A stretch of DNA of 64,000 nucleotides from Pochonia chlamydosporia 170 (GCF_001653235.2 NC_035793.1:1054001-1118000), one strand, 5' to 3'; shown: positions 46,092-59,178, numbered from the stretch's first letter. Notes: generated by a model not told the origin, from the letters alone. A program made the numbers and translations.

Positions 46092-49043
46092 CAGTATCCA
46101 TAACTGACAGAGTGCCAGCAGAAATTGGTTCGTGCCAGGCGCAAGCTTTGAGCTTGCTTGACAGATGTTGCAAACCAGAGTTGGCCATTTCATATCTGCG
46201 TCTGCCGGGCTGTTTACCTACTGAGGTACCTAGCTAGATCCCTGACCACTTTCGCTTTGTCTCGTTCTTTCAATGTTCACTCTCGAATAGCTCATGCCGG
46301 AGAGGTAGTAAACCTGAAACGTTCTTCGGCCGCGGACGAAGTCCTACCAGACATTAAGCTCATTTCTCGCCGTTGGCGGCTCAATCTTCAATATCGTGTC
46401 AGCACAACGGCCCTTCTGGCAGTATCTGGGTTGTGGCGGCCACGCCTCTGGGTAAGTCGGCACACCGGTTGCCCTCACACCTCATAGCCTGACTCCAGCT
46501 CAAATAACCTGTGACGCTACGCCTGCAGCTAGCCACACAATCTCGACCCGTGTAGGGCCACAGGTCTCCCCTTGAAATGCCTCTATGAGAATAGCAAAGA
46601 ACAGGCCGTCCCCGCCGTGCTCCACCCCTGTCTGACTGTCTGACGAGGAAGGGCGGGCGTAATAGGCTCAGTCCCTCAGAATCACAGGAGTCAAGAAGGT
46701 GCAATATGGGTTACGGCACCTTGTGCTCTAACAGTACGCGATTCGACCTGTTTCTGGTTGGCACAAGAGCATGCTTCTGACCATGAAGGCGCTGCTAGTC
46801 TCTTTCTTCCAACGCACCAAGGTGCCGCCTTGCCGAGTTGTTCTTGTGGAAGGCTGAACTCTGAATGTGAAATCCGGGCTGAGGTTCGGAACAATCCTCG
46901 ATTTCTGATAACGTTGAAATCTGATTAGTATGGTTGAAGAAGATGCATCGAGAGAATTCCGTACTCTGTGCATACTCAGATCTGGATCTTGTCCAGTGAA
47001 ACCCTTTTTCTGCAGAGGTTCGAGTAATTTACCCTCCTACATGCCTAGGTTTCCCGGTGTCAAAGGAGATAAGCCCGTCTCATGTTTTTTGATGATCATT
47101 TCTGGTACTTGCGACTCATACAACTCAGTGGTGGGTTGTACCTTCCTCATTGCAGGAGGCGTGGTGTCGCGCCTTCCGAAATAGCACTCGCTTTGCCCTG
47201 CCTGCAATTACATCAAAGCCGTCTCATCCGGGCCAACTTTGCATGTAAACCTCTACGCGCGGTCGCATCAGGAAAACCAAACCTACCTCTACGCACGGCA
47301 CTTGAAATCCAGTCTTTGTTCGCGACTGTAGGCATGTGCCACCCGTGAACCAGCTTCCCTCCATGAAATGTCTCATCCCCCTCAAAGAGCCCAAGAGCAA
47401 AACCATTTCGATGCATTGGTGGTCTGCTAGTCCGCCCTTCCTCAGCTGGAACAAACAAACAACGGCACAAGATCGCCGTTTCGGCCACGCTATCAACCCA
47501 CGCAAATCTCGCCAAATGCGTAACCGGCGGGTATGGGCTTACGGAATGCTTTGAAACCTGGAGACTCCATGTCCTCTAATTACCATCGGTGAGTTTGCCC
47601 AGTAACGCCAGACAGCACACGAAATTTTGGCCATTTATCGTTTGTGGTCCAGGCGTCCAGCTGTTATTTGACAGCACTTCCTACTGTCTTACCGTCTGAT
47701 ATTCAAAACAAGTGGCATGGATCATGTCTCGTTTATCAGAATTAGATTTTTTTTTTTTTTTTCCTTCCTCAAAGAAAGCGGAGACTTTGTCTTAGTCGAG
47801 TTCTTTACGGAGTTCGCAAGAAATGGCACAACCCAGAACCACAACAGATTGACGGCTTGTACACCAGACGCCACGATTCAGAACCAAGTTCGGCCTGTCC
47901 CGTCTTGTCTTGTCTCTTGCGCCAACGTCTGCATAGGACGTTCCGTGATAAGATCATTTACTGATGAGGATTTTGCCTTGTTCGCCGGCCTGTTGATGTC
48001 AAGTGCTGGTTCGAAAATGATTACTCAAATACGCCGGGGATAAATCTCCTGCACTACCAGCATGGGGACTTGTCAAGGGTATACCTGGCTAGTGGACACA
48101 ACACGGCCTGATTCTCTTGGCGACTTTAACTCTATTTCCGTTATGCTGGTGCCGAATTGCCGCAGATTCTCGCCTTCTCGTGTTTTGGTTTGCAAAGGGC
48201 AAATGCTAGCCCTCTTGATACAACTGAGGATCTCCCTGTATAATTCACCTTGCGGTCCACTCCCGCCAAACGAGTCTCTTGGCCTGAAGAGGTACATGGT
48301 GATCTGACTCCCCACAGGCGGCAGATGGGTTGTTGGCGAAACTTGGAGGCAAAGACTGATGAGTTACAAGACAAAAAAAGGCGGGAAAACAGGGTATGTG
48401 TGCGGCCATGGTGGAGTCCGGGTTACCTTACCTCGATAGACTTCCTGCCCCGTCGATAGGGTTCACTGGCCTGAGTTGAGGTACCCGACCCGACGCAATG
48501 CACTCCGGTACTGCATTTACCTACCTGGGCTACGGGCCAATGCGTAGCATTTCACTCAAAGAACATCCCACGACCACAGAGCTTCCTGAGCTGAGCCATA
48601 ATGATACAAGAATACGACAACAACGCTTCATTATCCACAAGAGCATTTTAATGCATCGACTTTGAAGCCAATCAGTGGAAGCTTGAAAGCTCACGCACTC
48701 TGAACCTGGGGTCGTCAGTCATCAGGGCGGGTACTAGCTCCGGTGGGAGCTGGCATTTTGGCATGCTGAACAATGGCGTCTGGTTTACAGTTGAGAGCTT
48801 GTTTCACTGCTACTGCAGTGGCAAGGCCACTGTGTGCTCAGTGTGCTAGTTTATTTGCCTCCTGAAGCGGACACTCAAATTGACCTTGCAGAAATTCAGA
48901 GGCTCTCTTGGCTTGAATGCCAGTCTGATGCCAAGATGTTCCCACGCCGAGACGGAGCTAGTGGGAACCATGTGCCATTATGACGTCGAAGGCATGCCGA
49001 GCCGGCTCCGACGGCATCTCCCTATCAACAATGAATCTAAAAG

Positions 49044-49670
49044 TTAAAACAACCATTCAAACACAAGGAGTCTGTGATGCAAGTCAGAATGTCGTCGAGC
49101 CCTGCAACCGAATTGCATCAGGGCCAAGACGACGTACAACATGAGAGCGTCTTCATACCGCAGGTTTCTTATGCTGTGTCGCTGAATGGCTCCAAAGAAA
49201 TTTGAGCTCAGAAACACGAAATGAGCTGCTTGTCTCCAGCGGCTCCTCACCGTTGGGTCAGTCTCACTCAATCCACGGATAATCGGCTCGATTCGCGCAC
49301 CCCTCCCCGCAGAAAGTTCCCTGTGAGAAAAAAAAAAATCAATGGACTCGGGTCTTCGGTCTTGTTTTGGGAACCGTCTGGTGTCGTGCAAACAAAATGG
49401 CCTGTCTTGGATCATTTTGCTTGGCGACTTGGAAAGGCTTCCATCAATGAAAGGTCTTCTGCCATCTGTTACTGTGCCAGATCGGCCTCTGCCAAAGCTT
49501 TCCTCGTTGATAAATGCCAAGTATTTCTGTTCCAGGGTCCTTCTTTTAGGTTGAGAAGTTGCGCTTGTCCTCCTGGCCAAGAAATGCATAAGTACTTGGC
49601 TTGATGTGCGCAAGATGAGACCACATCGAGCCAAGAAAACTAGGCACCACCAAAAGAATGCAAAAGACAT
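49044..49670 (-). CDS. Unrecognised 208-residue open frame (orphan candidate or chance)
   Basis: Starts with ATG at 49670. The predicted product opens with a hydrophobic stretch (MSFAFFWWCLVFLARCG) that could be a signal anchor, has an Arg/Ser-rich middle and ends in another hydrophobic stretch (ALMLYVVLALMQFG). No motif or family is recognised, there is no obvious leader, and the composition is otherwise like the surrounding non-coding DNA. With a stop frequency of 3/64, a frame this long is expected about 0.2-0.3 times in a window this size, so it is unusual but not decisive. Confidence 0.2.
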   Translation of the reverse strand: MSFAFFWWCLVFLARCGLILRTSSQVLMHFLARRTSATSQPKRRTLEQKYLAFINEESFGRGRSGTVTDGRRPFIDGSLSKSPSKMIQDRPFCLHDTRRFPKQDRRPESIDFFFSHRELSAGRGARIEPIIRGLSETDPTVRSRWRQAAHFVFLSSNFFGAIQRHSIRNLRYEDALMLYVVLALMQFGCRARRHSDLHHRLLVFEWLF

Positions 49671-52571
49671 GATGATGATGTAGCCTCAGACCCGCGGACA
49701 TTTGTACTAGCGTCGGTGGATGTGGCTAGAGGTAAGCATCAACATGAACTTTCATAATTACCATAATGTCAAGCATCTGGTCCCAGGTCCCTTACCAATG
49801 AAGCACGAACCAACGAACCAGGGGGGTGTGGAAATTGACCGAAAGACACACTACGGGTAACTCGGCGCCTGTGGCCCCTCTCTCGTCCACTGCGACTCGG
49901 GCTTTTAAGCATGAATTTAAGCGTTGCAAGCCACTGGGCTTGGCAAGAGCAGCACAGTTCGCACTGTAAGAGTCGAAGGGGTGTTTGAGAGGGAAAAGAC
50001 TGCTCAAAAGACTGCTCAAAAGGCTGCTCTGGACTGGTCCGGTCAAGTGGTGCAGGTCTGAATTGTGACACTGTGATGGCGCATCATTCCAACGAGGTTC
50101 GAGCGTTGCGAAATGGGACGGCCAAATATGACCAGAGCAGACTTGACAGCAGTTGTCATTCCCATACCAAAAATCGAGGCATTCGTGTCAGGCGTCAGGG
50201 TCAAAAATGCCTTACTCTTGGATGCAGACGGGGGCTCTTGCCTCGTCGTCGATAGACAGCCTCTCAGGTCTTGGCTATTGAACGCCTCGCTGCGGCTGGC
50301 TTGTGTCTTTGTCCTTGGCGAAAGTCCAGCATTCAGTCACCAAGCAAGCATATTGACTCCAGGTGAGTGCTCAAGTAGCATTGCGGCATCTTGGGTGGAA
50401 CAATCTGCCCATCCAGTGTGTCGAACGCGTCATACTGTGGCACTGACTGGAACAGCCAGGTCTGAGCCACTGGTGAGCCACTCCCAGAGCCAGAAAAGAA
50501 ACAAGACAGATTGAGTGGGCGGAACGAGGAAAAGCTTGGCACTCTTGAGATGCCGTCTGAACCGACTTGGCGACTTGGCGTCCAGGAATCCCTGTTCAAA
50601 TTTGCAGCCTCTTGTGGATAATGTGTCGAGGGCGTGCAGCAGGTGTGTCTGGAACTCGTGGCTTCTGACTGGTGGCTGGCATCATCAGAAAGCTTAGGGC
50701 CTGGAGACGGACACAAGGCTTATTCCCGAAGCTCTCTTGGGTTCGCGGCGCTTCTGTTTCCGTCATGCTCGCTCTAGTTGTGTTGAGTTGCGTTGAGTTG
50801 AGCGACCTTGGGATGAGTCGCTGTGTTGTGCGACACCAACTGGAGGCATAGCAAGCACCAGACTTCCTTTCTGCGCGGTGAGTTTGCACCATCATTATTA
50901 TCTCGTCAGAAAGTCGGCATCAGACACGGTGCGTTCCCTTCCATTTCTCTTTTTGCATGGGATAGTCCCCCAAAGACTCCAAGATTCCGACCAGGAAATG
51001 GCGCCTCAGCTGCTGACCAGCCAAGGACAGATTGCCTTTTGATTCTCGCACTACCGCCAGCCGCTCTTGTCCGTGTTCGTGAGAACATGGTCGACACTTA
51101 CGTACGCACTGGATCGTCAGCAAGGGCGCCGAGGTCGATCACTTGGGCATGATAGGCATGAGAACCATGAGAATCGCTCAAAAAAGAACGGGCGAGGCAA
51201 CCCGTTGCCGATTCATCCGTTGTGAACAATCCGTGGCCAATAGCCTCAGCCCCAGCCATCCCCAGATTGGCTATTCCTCAGCAGCTCACGCCAAAACGAG
51301 TCCAGGGAGATTTTGTGCTGCACCCCGAGTAACCTTGAAACCTTGATGACCACGGGCGCCACAGGTGAGTCCAGAACCAAAAGGAGTGCTCCTTGTTGCT
51401 CCTTGGCCTGCCATGGCCTGCCATGGCGCTCAACCCTTGTGACCTTATCCCTGTGAGAGGCGCTTGTCATTGGCACTGGTGATATGCTTATTTGTGACTC
51501 TTATTGCGAGCAAGCTCCTGATCCCTCATGTCATTCCGTCACAGACCGAATTGTGGTCACAGACTGCGGCGAACCATTCAATGGCCAAATCGCTACAGTG
51601 CGGTACAGTATCTTTGAGCATGAATATGAATCATGGCAATCTTCAACCCAAGTTTGCCAAACAAACCGCTACTGGTAGCACATCCCTGTTTCGCAGAGCC
51701 GAGTTGCAGAAACACTACGCAATCATACAGAGGCATGTGTCAACCCAATCTGCACAAATCCCTACTGCACACCCATCAACTCTGTGAAACGTCCTTCTGT
51801 TGGACAGCGTAAACTACCCTGCCAGCCAAGTGTTATGACATATTGCTGGTTACATGCTATTATGGTTCTTTTTCTGGTACAGAGTACACTTGTCGTTGTT
51901 TTTGTGTGTCGTTCTCTTGCACGACGGCATGCACGGAGCAAACCTAGCACCAAGACACTCAGCAATATTCTTTCTGACTTGTAAGACTTGAGGCGGCGAG
52001 ATGCAGCAGACAGCAAGGGATGCTTTGTTCCTCGTTTCGTCTCTTGTGACGAAACCTTCAAGCTGGCACCCAGATGCGACGCGTATGCTTCCCCATGTAG
52101 TTTCCAAAGGGCCAGCTGTTGTCCGTAGTTTGCACCAAATATCCCGAAAGTCAAGGGCCAACACATAACTAGGAGATGGGATTGTACAATGCTTCGCGTC
52201 AACCGAATTGCAAAACAAATCGATACTCAGGCTAGGGGGGTCGCTGCGAGTATGGCTTTGCAACGATTTCAAAACAACGGCCCGAATCGCCTTTCAAAGG
52301 AGCATGAACTCTTCATGGAGTTATCAGACCAGTTTTCAAAAGCAGGTAACCGAGGCAGTGGCATCAATTTAACACATGCATGACGGCAAGCAGCATTCAA
52401 GCCTTCTTGATGAAATACAACCGTGCGCCGAAAAAGAATGATCGATTCGTCGTCTAGGGTAAGCCGCCCAAGTAGGATCATATCCCGAAAGCTACAAACA
52501 ACGAGATTCAGTTCCCATTAACCAGCTGCGTTTGCCAAATATGGAGGCGTCTCCGATGTTTTGCTCTGGTA

Positions 52572-52582
52572 CCAGACCAGAC
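52572..52582. repeat. CCAGACCAGAC motif
   Basis: Perfect 11-mer, followed by AC as in the pair at 24262-24284. Confidence 0.65.
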
Positions 52583-53762
52583 ACATTACTCAGTTGCCCC
52601 ACAGGAGACAGAGCAGTTTGTTGATCAATGATAATCGGCTAAGTAGGCCATACCTCGAGAGTGCCGCTGATCTCGACGCACGGTAAGTGCATCTTTACGA
52701 AGCAAGTGTCGACAAGGTGGATGACTCGGCACTCCGGCTTTCGCTATGGCCTTGGTCACGTTCGTAAGTACTGACACCATCTTGTTTGGGGGTAGCGTTG
52801 CCTTGCCTCCAGTTTTGACTTTGAATCTTATGCTTATCTTGGGTTAGGTCTCGGAAGCTCTGGGATTTAACATGGCGGCATTTTAGACGTCATGAAGGCA
52901 TCGCAAGTCAGAAACCGCTCGGAATTCTTCTCATGATGCAGTGTATTCACTCAGCTCTGCGAAACGAATAGTCTCTCCTCGCAAGAGTTGAAAAGTTCTT
53001 TTGTGCTGACGAACATCGGCTAATCGGTGCCGACCGGACCCCCGACACCAAGCGATCTGCAAATCCGCAGATCTAACCATATCAGAGGCTCACGGGCGTG
53101 GATCAAATGCTTGTTTCTACCCCTAATTACTACCTACCCATCATGGCATTGTGGCCCGTCATCATTGCCAATGGAGTCGCCGTGTTGATCTCATTCTAGC
53201 CGTTCCAATCGAGACACGCCTCTCCTTTTGGGCCGCCACAACAGGCTGCAAGATTAACTTTTGTGTCTACTCATTATTTTTCAGATGTGTTTCTTCAAGG
53301 TTGGTCTTTGTGTTATCTCGTGGGTCTGTGGCTTCTGGGATGTCCGGGTTGATGACGTTGATGAAATGTAAATTTGTTAGGGCCGATGGCAAGGGGTCTG
53401 TCGATAAGAGAGATAAAGTTAGTGGTTTTATTAAAGAAAGGTTTAGGTTAAGCTTAGCATAACAATGCGGAATGAATGCCAAGTTATGATGGAAGGATTT
53501 GCAGATGTAGCAAACGATGTGCTACAGAATCTGCGTAGTTACGGTCAACTCATCTACTCTACAACAAGCTTCTAAACATACTGCATGTCTTGTATGAAAT
53601 TTGCCAAATACAATCCTCTTATGCTATCAACTTGCCAAGTTCTCAGAGTTCCAAAGACTTTTGAGTTTACAACCACAATTAACAATGCATATCCCGGTTC
53701 AAATCACATACCCTTGACTTCATCTAACCAACTTGATCAACCACAACCTATACCTCAATATT

Positions 53763-53948
53763 CTATTCAATCGTCAACTCAACCGTAATCTTCACAAACT
53801 CATCAAATGCAATACCTCCCTTCACCTCCGGAAACTCCATCAACACCATCCCTCGCACCCAACAACCCTCCCACAACAGCACCATTCGTATTAGTACCCC
53901 TCCTAGCCGTCCTCCCCCTGAGGGTGAAGTTTGCGAGTTAGGGGTCAA
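53763..53948 (-). pseudogene. Possible coding remnant
   Basis: A short minus-strand frame ends with a protein-like stretch (MVLMEFPEVKGGIAFDEF followed by an alternating hydrophobic/charged end). It has no start with context and no upstream exon I can join. It lies in an A/T-richer stretch. It may be the decayed 3' end of a small gene; I do not assign a family. Confidence 0.2.
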
Positions 53949-55176
53949 GGTAGTGACTGATGTGGAGTGAGGTGTTGTGAGAAGTTAGCCCCCTGCTTTC
54001 ATTGCTGCCGAGTGAGGTTGAGATTTTCCAAGTGTTCATGCTGCAACGACTCCATCATGACGTGAGACAATCTTTCTTATTTCTGAGATGTACTCTTAGT
54101 TTATGAACTGTCTGTTGAGTTGAGAATATTGTGAGTTTTATGTCTGGAGACCAGTGTCTGTCTTTTGTGCATCTGAAAGTTGAACCCAACGAGCCTCCTC
54201 AGTAGCTACACATTTACTTCCAATGTGAACTTTCCTTGGACTCATTTACAAGTAAATACGCAAAGTGGGAGATCATTGGGGGAGCAAGATTCTTGGGAGT
54301 AAAATACCATACCACGCTTGAGTTGACCAAACAACGGACGGCTGTTTCATCAAGCTTACAATCCATTTAGTTCAACTCATATTATCACATGGTACACCCA
54401 ACTACCATTTTTCGGTGTCTGTAACTACTATCCGTATTAGCCTCGAAGAAATTGCCAACACAGCTCGCTTGGTTTGATACGTTTAACGGTTCAAGCTTTA
54501 ACACAATAGTGACATGCTGGTCAAATGATGCTATTTCGCTCAACTTTCTGCACGGCGTGCACCGTGGATCGTCAAAGTCATATATCTAGGCTAGATAGGA
54601 GTCAAAGTCTATTAATCTAGTATACAAACAAATTTTGGTCAACACACAAAGGCGTTGACTACAACCAGTGTGTGTCCAATTCCAATTCGAACGACTCTAT
54701 TGTCCGAGCCCATATCTTTTGCCTGTATTGTTACAGTTATTGGTACATTTATTTCCATTTCGTAAATGAAAGTTTATTACAGCATCTTTCTCTGGAAGTT
54801 GCAATGTCGCCAGTTTGGAATCTGACTGGTATAGCCGAGATTGGTACTTCGCTTCAATACCATGAGCCGACTTGTTGAGCTCATGACCGACATCGCCATA
54901 CTTGTGTGACTGGAATAGTTCTTCGAACCATCAAAATCATGCCACCAATCCCGTGCGCTACCAGTTGTGTCACCACACTTAAGACCTGCTCGCCTCGTGC
55001 TCTAGCCGCATTGTAAACAAGCATTGTTACACATCTTGTTAAGCTTGGTGAGGCAGTCCCGTGGTAATGGCTCCGTCGCCGGACTCACTACGGCAGCTTT
55101 GACGCAAATCCAAGAATCGGCCGAGACTCTCGGGCCGTCCATCTCGCCTGACGCCCTAAACACTCGATCATCCACT

Positions 55177-56952
55177 TCAGCAATCACAACGTTGGTAGTG
55201 ACGTGGAAATGGGACCACATCCCGAACGTTTGGTACGCCTGTCAAATAGCTCAGCAAGCGATCAAAGCCCAGCCCGAAGCCCCCGTGAGGAGGGCAACCC
55301 CAACGCCGCAGGTCAAGGTACCAGCCCAGGCCGCTGCTCCTATCTTGTCTCTTTCCAAGTACCTCTAATCCGTGTAACCGCATGTTATCTTGAAGCTCTG
55401 CTAAGCGATGCTCACGCATAGAACCTCCAGCAAGCTCCCCGAGGCTTGGTACTATGAGATCAAAGCAGTCAACTGTTTCACCTTGCGGCGAAGACGATGC
55501 TGAGCGGAGCATGTAAAAGGCCTTGATCTCACGAGGATACTGAGTAATGAATAGAGGGAGATATGCATTGCTTGCCTCGTCAAACCCTAATTTCTTGGCC
55601 AAGTACTTCTCATGCTCTGATTGCAGGCCACTGCCCCAGATTGGTTTATGCTCAAACTGGTCAGCAACTGGTTGTAACTGGTCGATAGCTTCGCTATAAG
55701 TTATTCTGGGCCACTGCCTGGGAGAAAGCAATCCCTTCCACCGACGGTTGAGTTCGTCCTGTTCAACCAAATCCTCAAAAGCCAATCGTTCGGCAGGATC
55801 TCGGGAGTCCAGTCTATTTTGTACAAGTTCATTTGCAGCCCGGAGTTCTTTCAAGCGATTCGCAAGGTTTTGCAACATTCTTTGAACAAGATCCATGACC
55901 TCATTCATATCAGTAACGAAGTTCATTTCAGCTTCGAGCATGTAAAATTCGCTCAAGTGGCGAGATGTATCACTCTGTTCGGCCCTAAACGTGGGAGAAA
56001 GAGTCCACACGTTACCCAGGGACTGTGCAAGAGCCTCCAGGTGAAGTTGAGTTGAGACAGTTAGATATTTCGGGTCTCTAAAAAATTCGGCCTTTGAGCC
56101 GGTCTTGATGGTGAAGGCTTCTCCGGCACCTTCACAATCAGACGACGTGATGATTGGAGGGTGCGTCTGGTGAAACTTTTCGTTAAAGAAGAACTGTGTG
56201 AGAACTGCGGTAGCCTCGGATCTTAGCCGCAGCAGCGTGGAATTCAGCGGTGTTCGAGACCGTAAATGTGAAATGTTGCGTAAGCTCTCCGGGGTCTGAT
56301 ATTTGTTCTGGATTGGATACGTCTTCGCAAGTGAAGTGTTAGTGCAAAGCTTGGTAGCCATCCCCATATCAGCTGGAGGCGGCTTACCTGAGGATCAGAT
56401 GGGCCAAGGATTTCAACCTCATGAACCTGAAGTTCTTGAGTTGAAAGAGTTCTCTCGGCGTCTCGATCCATTCCAGCCTTGTCAAGTGAGAACTGAGACT
56501 GATTGGAGGGAACATCTGAGACAGAAGATTCTTCTGTACTGGGTTGGATCCTATCGACTGTATTGTACCACGTTCCCTTTAAACGAACCGCAGAACCGGG
56601 TCGCATACTATATCAACGGGTCAGCAAGGCAGTTGGCCGAGAGAACTAGGCATACACCAACTTACTCTGTTGCCAACTCTTTGCTAACGACAGCCTGAAC
56701 TGGGCGCATGGACGATCCATCTGTAATGTCGATAAAGCGAACTCCGGAGCTCTTGCGGACCGAGCGCACCCAACCGCACACTTGGACATCCGGAACATTG
56801 GTTTCGGGATGCCAGGCTCGGAGGTCTGCCACTGTTTTGATGAGAGGTTGCAACTCGCCAATGACCCTTGCGGAGTAACATCTCCGCTTGGGGAGTGAAA
56901 TTCGATGGCCCTGGCGATGAGCCGCGACCCTGGGCCAGAAAGTCGACCTCAT
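55177..56952 (-). CDS. SLM5: Asparaginyl-tRNA synthetase, mitochondrial
   Basis: Class II aminoacyl-tRNA synthetase that charges mitochondrial tRNA-Asn. Exons 56952-56666, 56607-56388 and 56322-55177 (introns 58 and 65 bp) give 550 residues. The first ~30 residues are Arg-rich without acids (MRSTFWPRVAAHRQG onward), a good mitochondrial presequence. An OB-fold anticodon-binding domain follows (VQVCGWVRSVRKSSGVRFIDITDG). The catalytic core has motif 1 around RSEATAVLTQFF and THPPIITSSDCEGAGE, motif 2 FRAEQSDTSRHLSEFYMLEAE and motif 3 GFGLGFDRLLSYLTGV. The end VRDVVPFPR is the standard AsnRS C-terminus. SDCEGAGE marks AsnRS rather than AspRS. The ATG at 56952 is chosen because upstream in-frame codons lack an ATG. 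Confidence 0.95.
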
Positions 56953-59178
56953 GCCGCCAGCAACCAGTGTTCCCAGTCCCAACAGAGTGAGCTGGGTTTG
57001 GTCGGGAATTACCGTCAATTAGGCTCGTGCGCAAATGGCCATCTGGACGCGACGTATTATTTGGTCTTGGTAATGAAACTGTTCACCGATGGAAAGCAAA
57101 TGGTGGCGACATTGACTTGGGAATGAACTCAGATTGTGAGAAGCAGTTATCAGTTTGGAGAAATGGTCCCTGATGCAGCTGAGTGGGTCCGGCCACGGGT
57201 GAACGGCCTGGGTCAGGCACCGACACACTTCCGACATGGCATGGGCAATGTGCAAATCTGTGCGCCGTGTGCCGTGTGCCTTGTGCCTAGATGGAAACTT
57301 GCACCTTCCCGCCATTTTGGTACCCGCGACATGGCATTGCACTTTCCCGGAACAGAGTGAAGCATGACTTGACATTTTGGTTGGTTGCATTCTCTGCTCA
57401 CAAGGAAAGAGCAGTAACTACTTTCGTAAAATTGCCAACAACGTACCAAGGAGGTCCCCTTGTCTCCTTCCCACTTCGGCACCGCTCGGACTCGCTTGAC
57501 ATCACTATTTTAGAACCAGGCAAGGAGAAGGAGCCTGGAGGATAAACAGCATTGAAGTTTGACGCGTCTGGTCCCAGTGCCTCTTCTTGTGTTGCACCTT
57601 GTTCCGTACAGAACGAGAACTAGACGACACTCGACCATCAATCCCAGACTTGAGCTCCCGCATCATTCACATCAAAGCTCGTGGATCAGCTTAATTTCTG
57701 CTCCCCCGCTTGTTTCACTCATGAACGCAATCACTTACTCCTTTGATCCGCCAAACACACTGCAAGGGTCCTCTGAGTTTTGACTACGAATGGGGTGACT
57801 CTGGCACATTGGTTCGGGCCCCTCTCTCTCAACCCAGCCAAGCCAGCATTTTGGTATCCCCGTCGTTACTCCTTGATTTCAACTAGCTACTAACTCTCAA
57901 TTCTATAACCTAGACCGTCTCTTGTCCTTCCGAGTGGTTCCAGTTCCTTCTGATCTTGCGGCCATCCAACCCACTCCGAGTCTTGCTCAATCCACCCTCT
58001 TAACTTCCGTCGTTTATCTTCCTCTGTGTCTTAATATGTCTCAGATCATTGCTCAACTGGGCTTACCACACACTTGGTCTGCCGCTTACCTTCGTGCCAG
58101 ACTTGTCCTGGTCGTTGTCGGCAGATGAAATGCCACATTAAGCCCTCACGGCCCTCTACAGGACGGCGGCGTAAAGGCCCTGTTACATACCAGTATGGAC
58201 GCCAGTTATGCCTCCAAGCCTCCATACCTCCACAAATGTGGCTGCTTAACCCCATGATACTATTAGTATCGTTCGACAAAGGCGAGATGAGGTGCCACAG
58301 ATCGGACTGACAGCCTCTTTGCCGCGTAGCAATCATCCGGTTGAGGCCTCACGCCTTGTCTTGCAACCAGGGCCTTTCATCTTTTCGGCTACGCCTGGCT
58401 CCCTTGCCACCTGCATCATCGACGTGGCTCTTGGGGGAACCTTACCTCAGCAAGCCAGACGAGATGGGGACCCTTTCTCCGAGGGCTGCATTGTATGTCT
58501 GAGATATCTGCACCTGTTTGGAGTCTTTGAGCCCTTACCGTTGCAATGTGCAAAGTGGAATCGCACCCACGAACACAGCAGACAGCGATGCCGCCAGACG
58601 ATGTTATCCCGCGGCTTGGATGCAACCCCTTAGCCGTTCCAGCTCCTTAGACCTTTGGCACCCTCGTACTCATGACTTTGCAGCATTTCATGTCTTAACA
58701 GCAAGACACCATCTCCCCACCGTACTACTATGCAAGTCAAGCGACGCGGCTATGGTGGTTTAAAGGCGACCTGGGACCCCTCATCCGTCTCTCGCCCGCT
58801 ACTATTTACTTCTCACCTTCGTCGCTTCCTTCATTTCCGATCTTGGTCATGCCTTCCGTCTCTCGCCTCTAGCATGAATGTGTTCCCATAAGGTGATTCA
58901 GATCTTTAATATATCGGGTCACACAAAAACTGTCGAGTTTCCCTCACGCTTGTCTACCCTCATCTGATCCTATGTGACGAACCTCGGAAGAGTTCGATCG
59001 TCATAATTTCGGTGAAGCCTGGCTCAACGAGGAGGGACCTGAGAATATAAAGTCCTGCTATTCGGCTTCGATTGTCCATGTATCAACTCGCTGCAATTCT
59101 GCATATATACCAAGTCGGACATCGTCTTCCTGGCACCACTGTCTGTTTTCCCGTTTCTACGGAGTATCAGCTCTCATC
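56953..59178. promoter_or_regulatory. Divergent region, AsnRS / PARG-like gene, 2.2 kb
   Basis: No gene supported. The AsnRS promoter lies at the lower end. At the upper end a TATAAA at 59046-59051, about 128 bp before the ATG, and C/T-rich stretches (57560-58060, 58780-58870) suggest the PARG-like promoter. TACGGAGTA at 59158-59166 sits directly in front of the ATG. Confidence 0.45.
59158..59166. repeat. TACGGAGTA motif 12 bp upstream of a start codon
   Basis: Perfect copy of the recurrent 9-mer; the only one this close to a coding sequence, so it would be inside the 5' UTR of the PARG-like gene. Confidence 0.7.

Larger units (their letters stand above)
42361..55176. other. 12.8-kb gene-poor region upstream of the WOPR gene
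   Basis: By far the largest gap. Its lower end must contain the WOPR gene's promoter and perhaps a long 5' UTR. I find no domain-bearing gene, tRNA or intact transposon. It contains overlapping TACGGAGTA copies (46076-46091), a run of 16 T (47747-47762), CCAGACCAGAC at 52572, a 208-codon ATG-started open frame at 49044-49670 on the minus strand, and an A/T-richer part from about 53.2 to 54.8 kb. Base composition in most of it resembles the other intergenic regions. Confidence 0.5.

Noticed and set aside
47213..47515. 100-codon minus-strand frame with some protein-like segments
   Set aside because: It lacks an ATG at its 5' end and has no splice-compatible partner exon; length is unremarkable.
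47747..47762. Run of 16 T
   Set aside because: A homopolymer with no adjacent RNA polymerase III gene; no evidence that it is a terminator.
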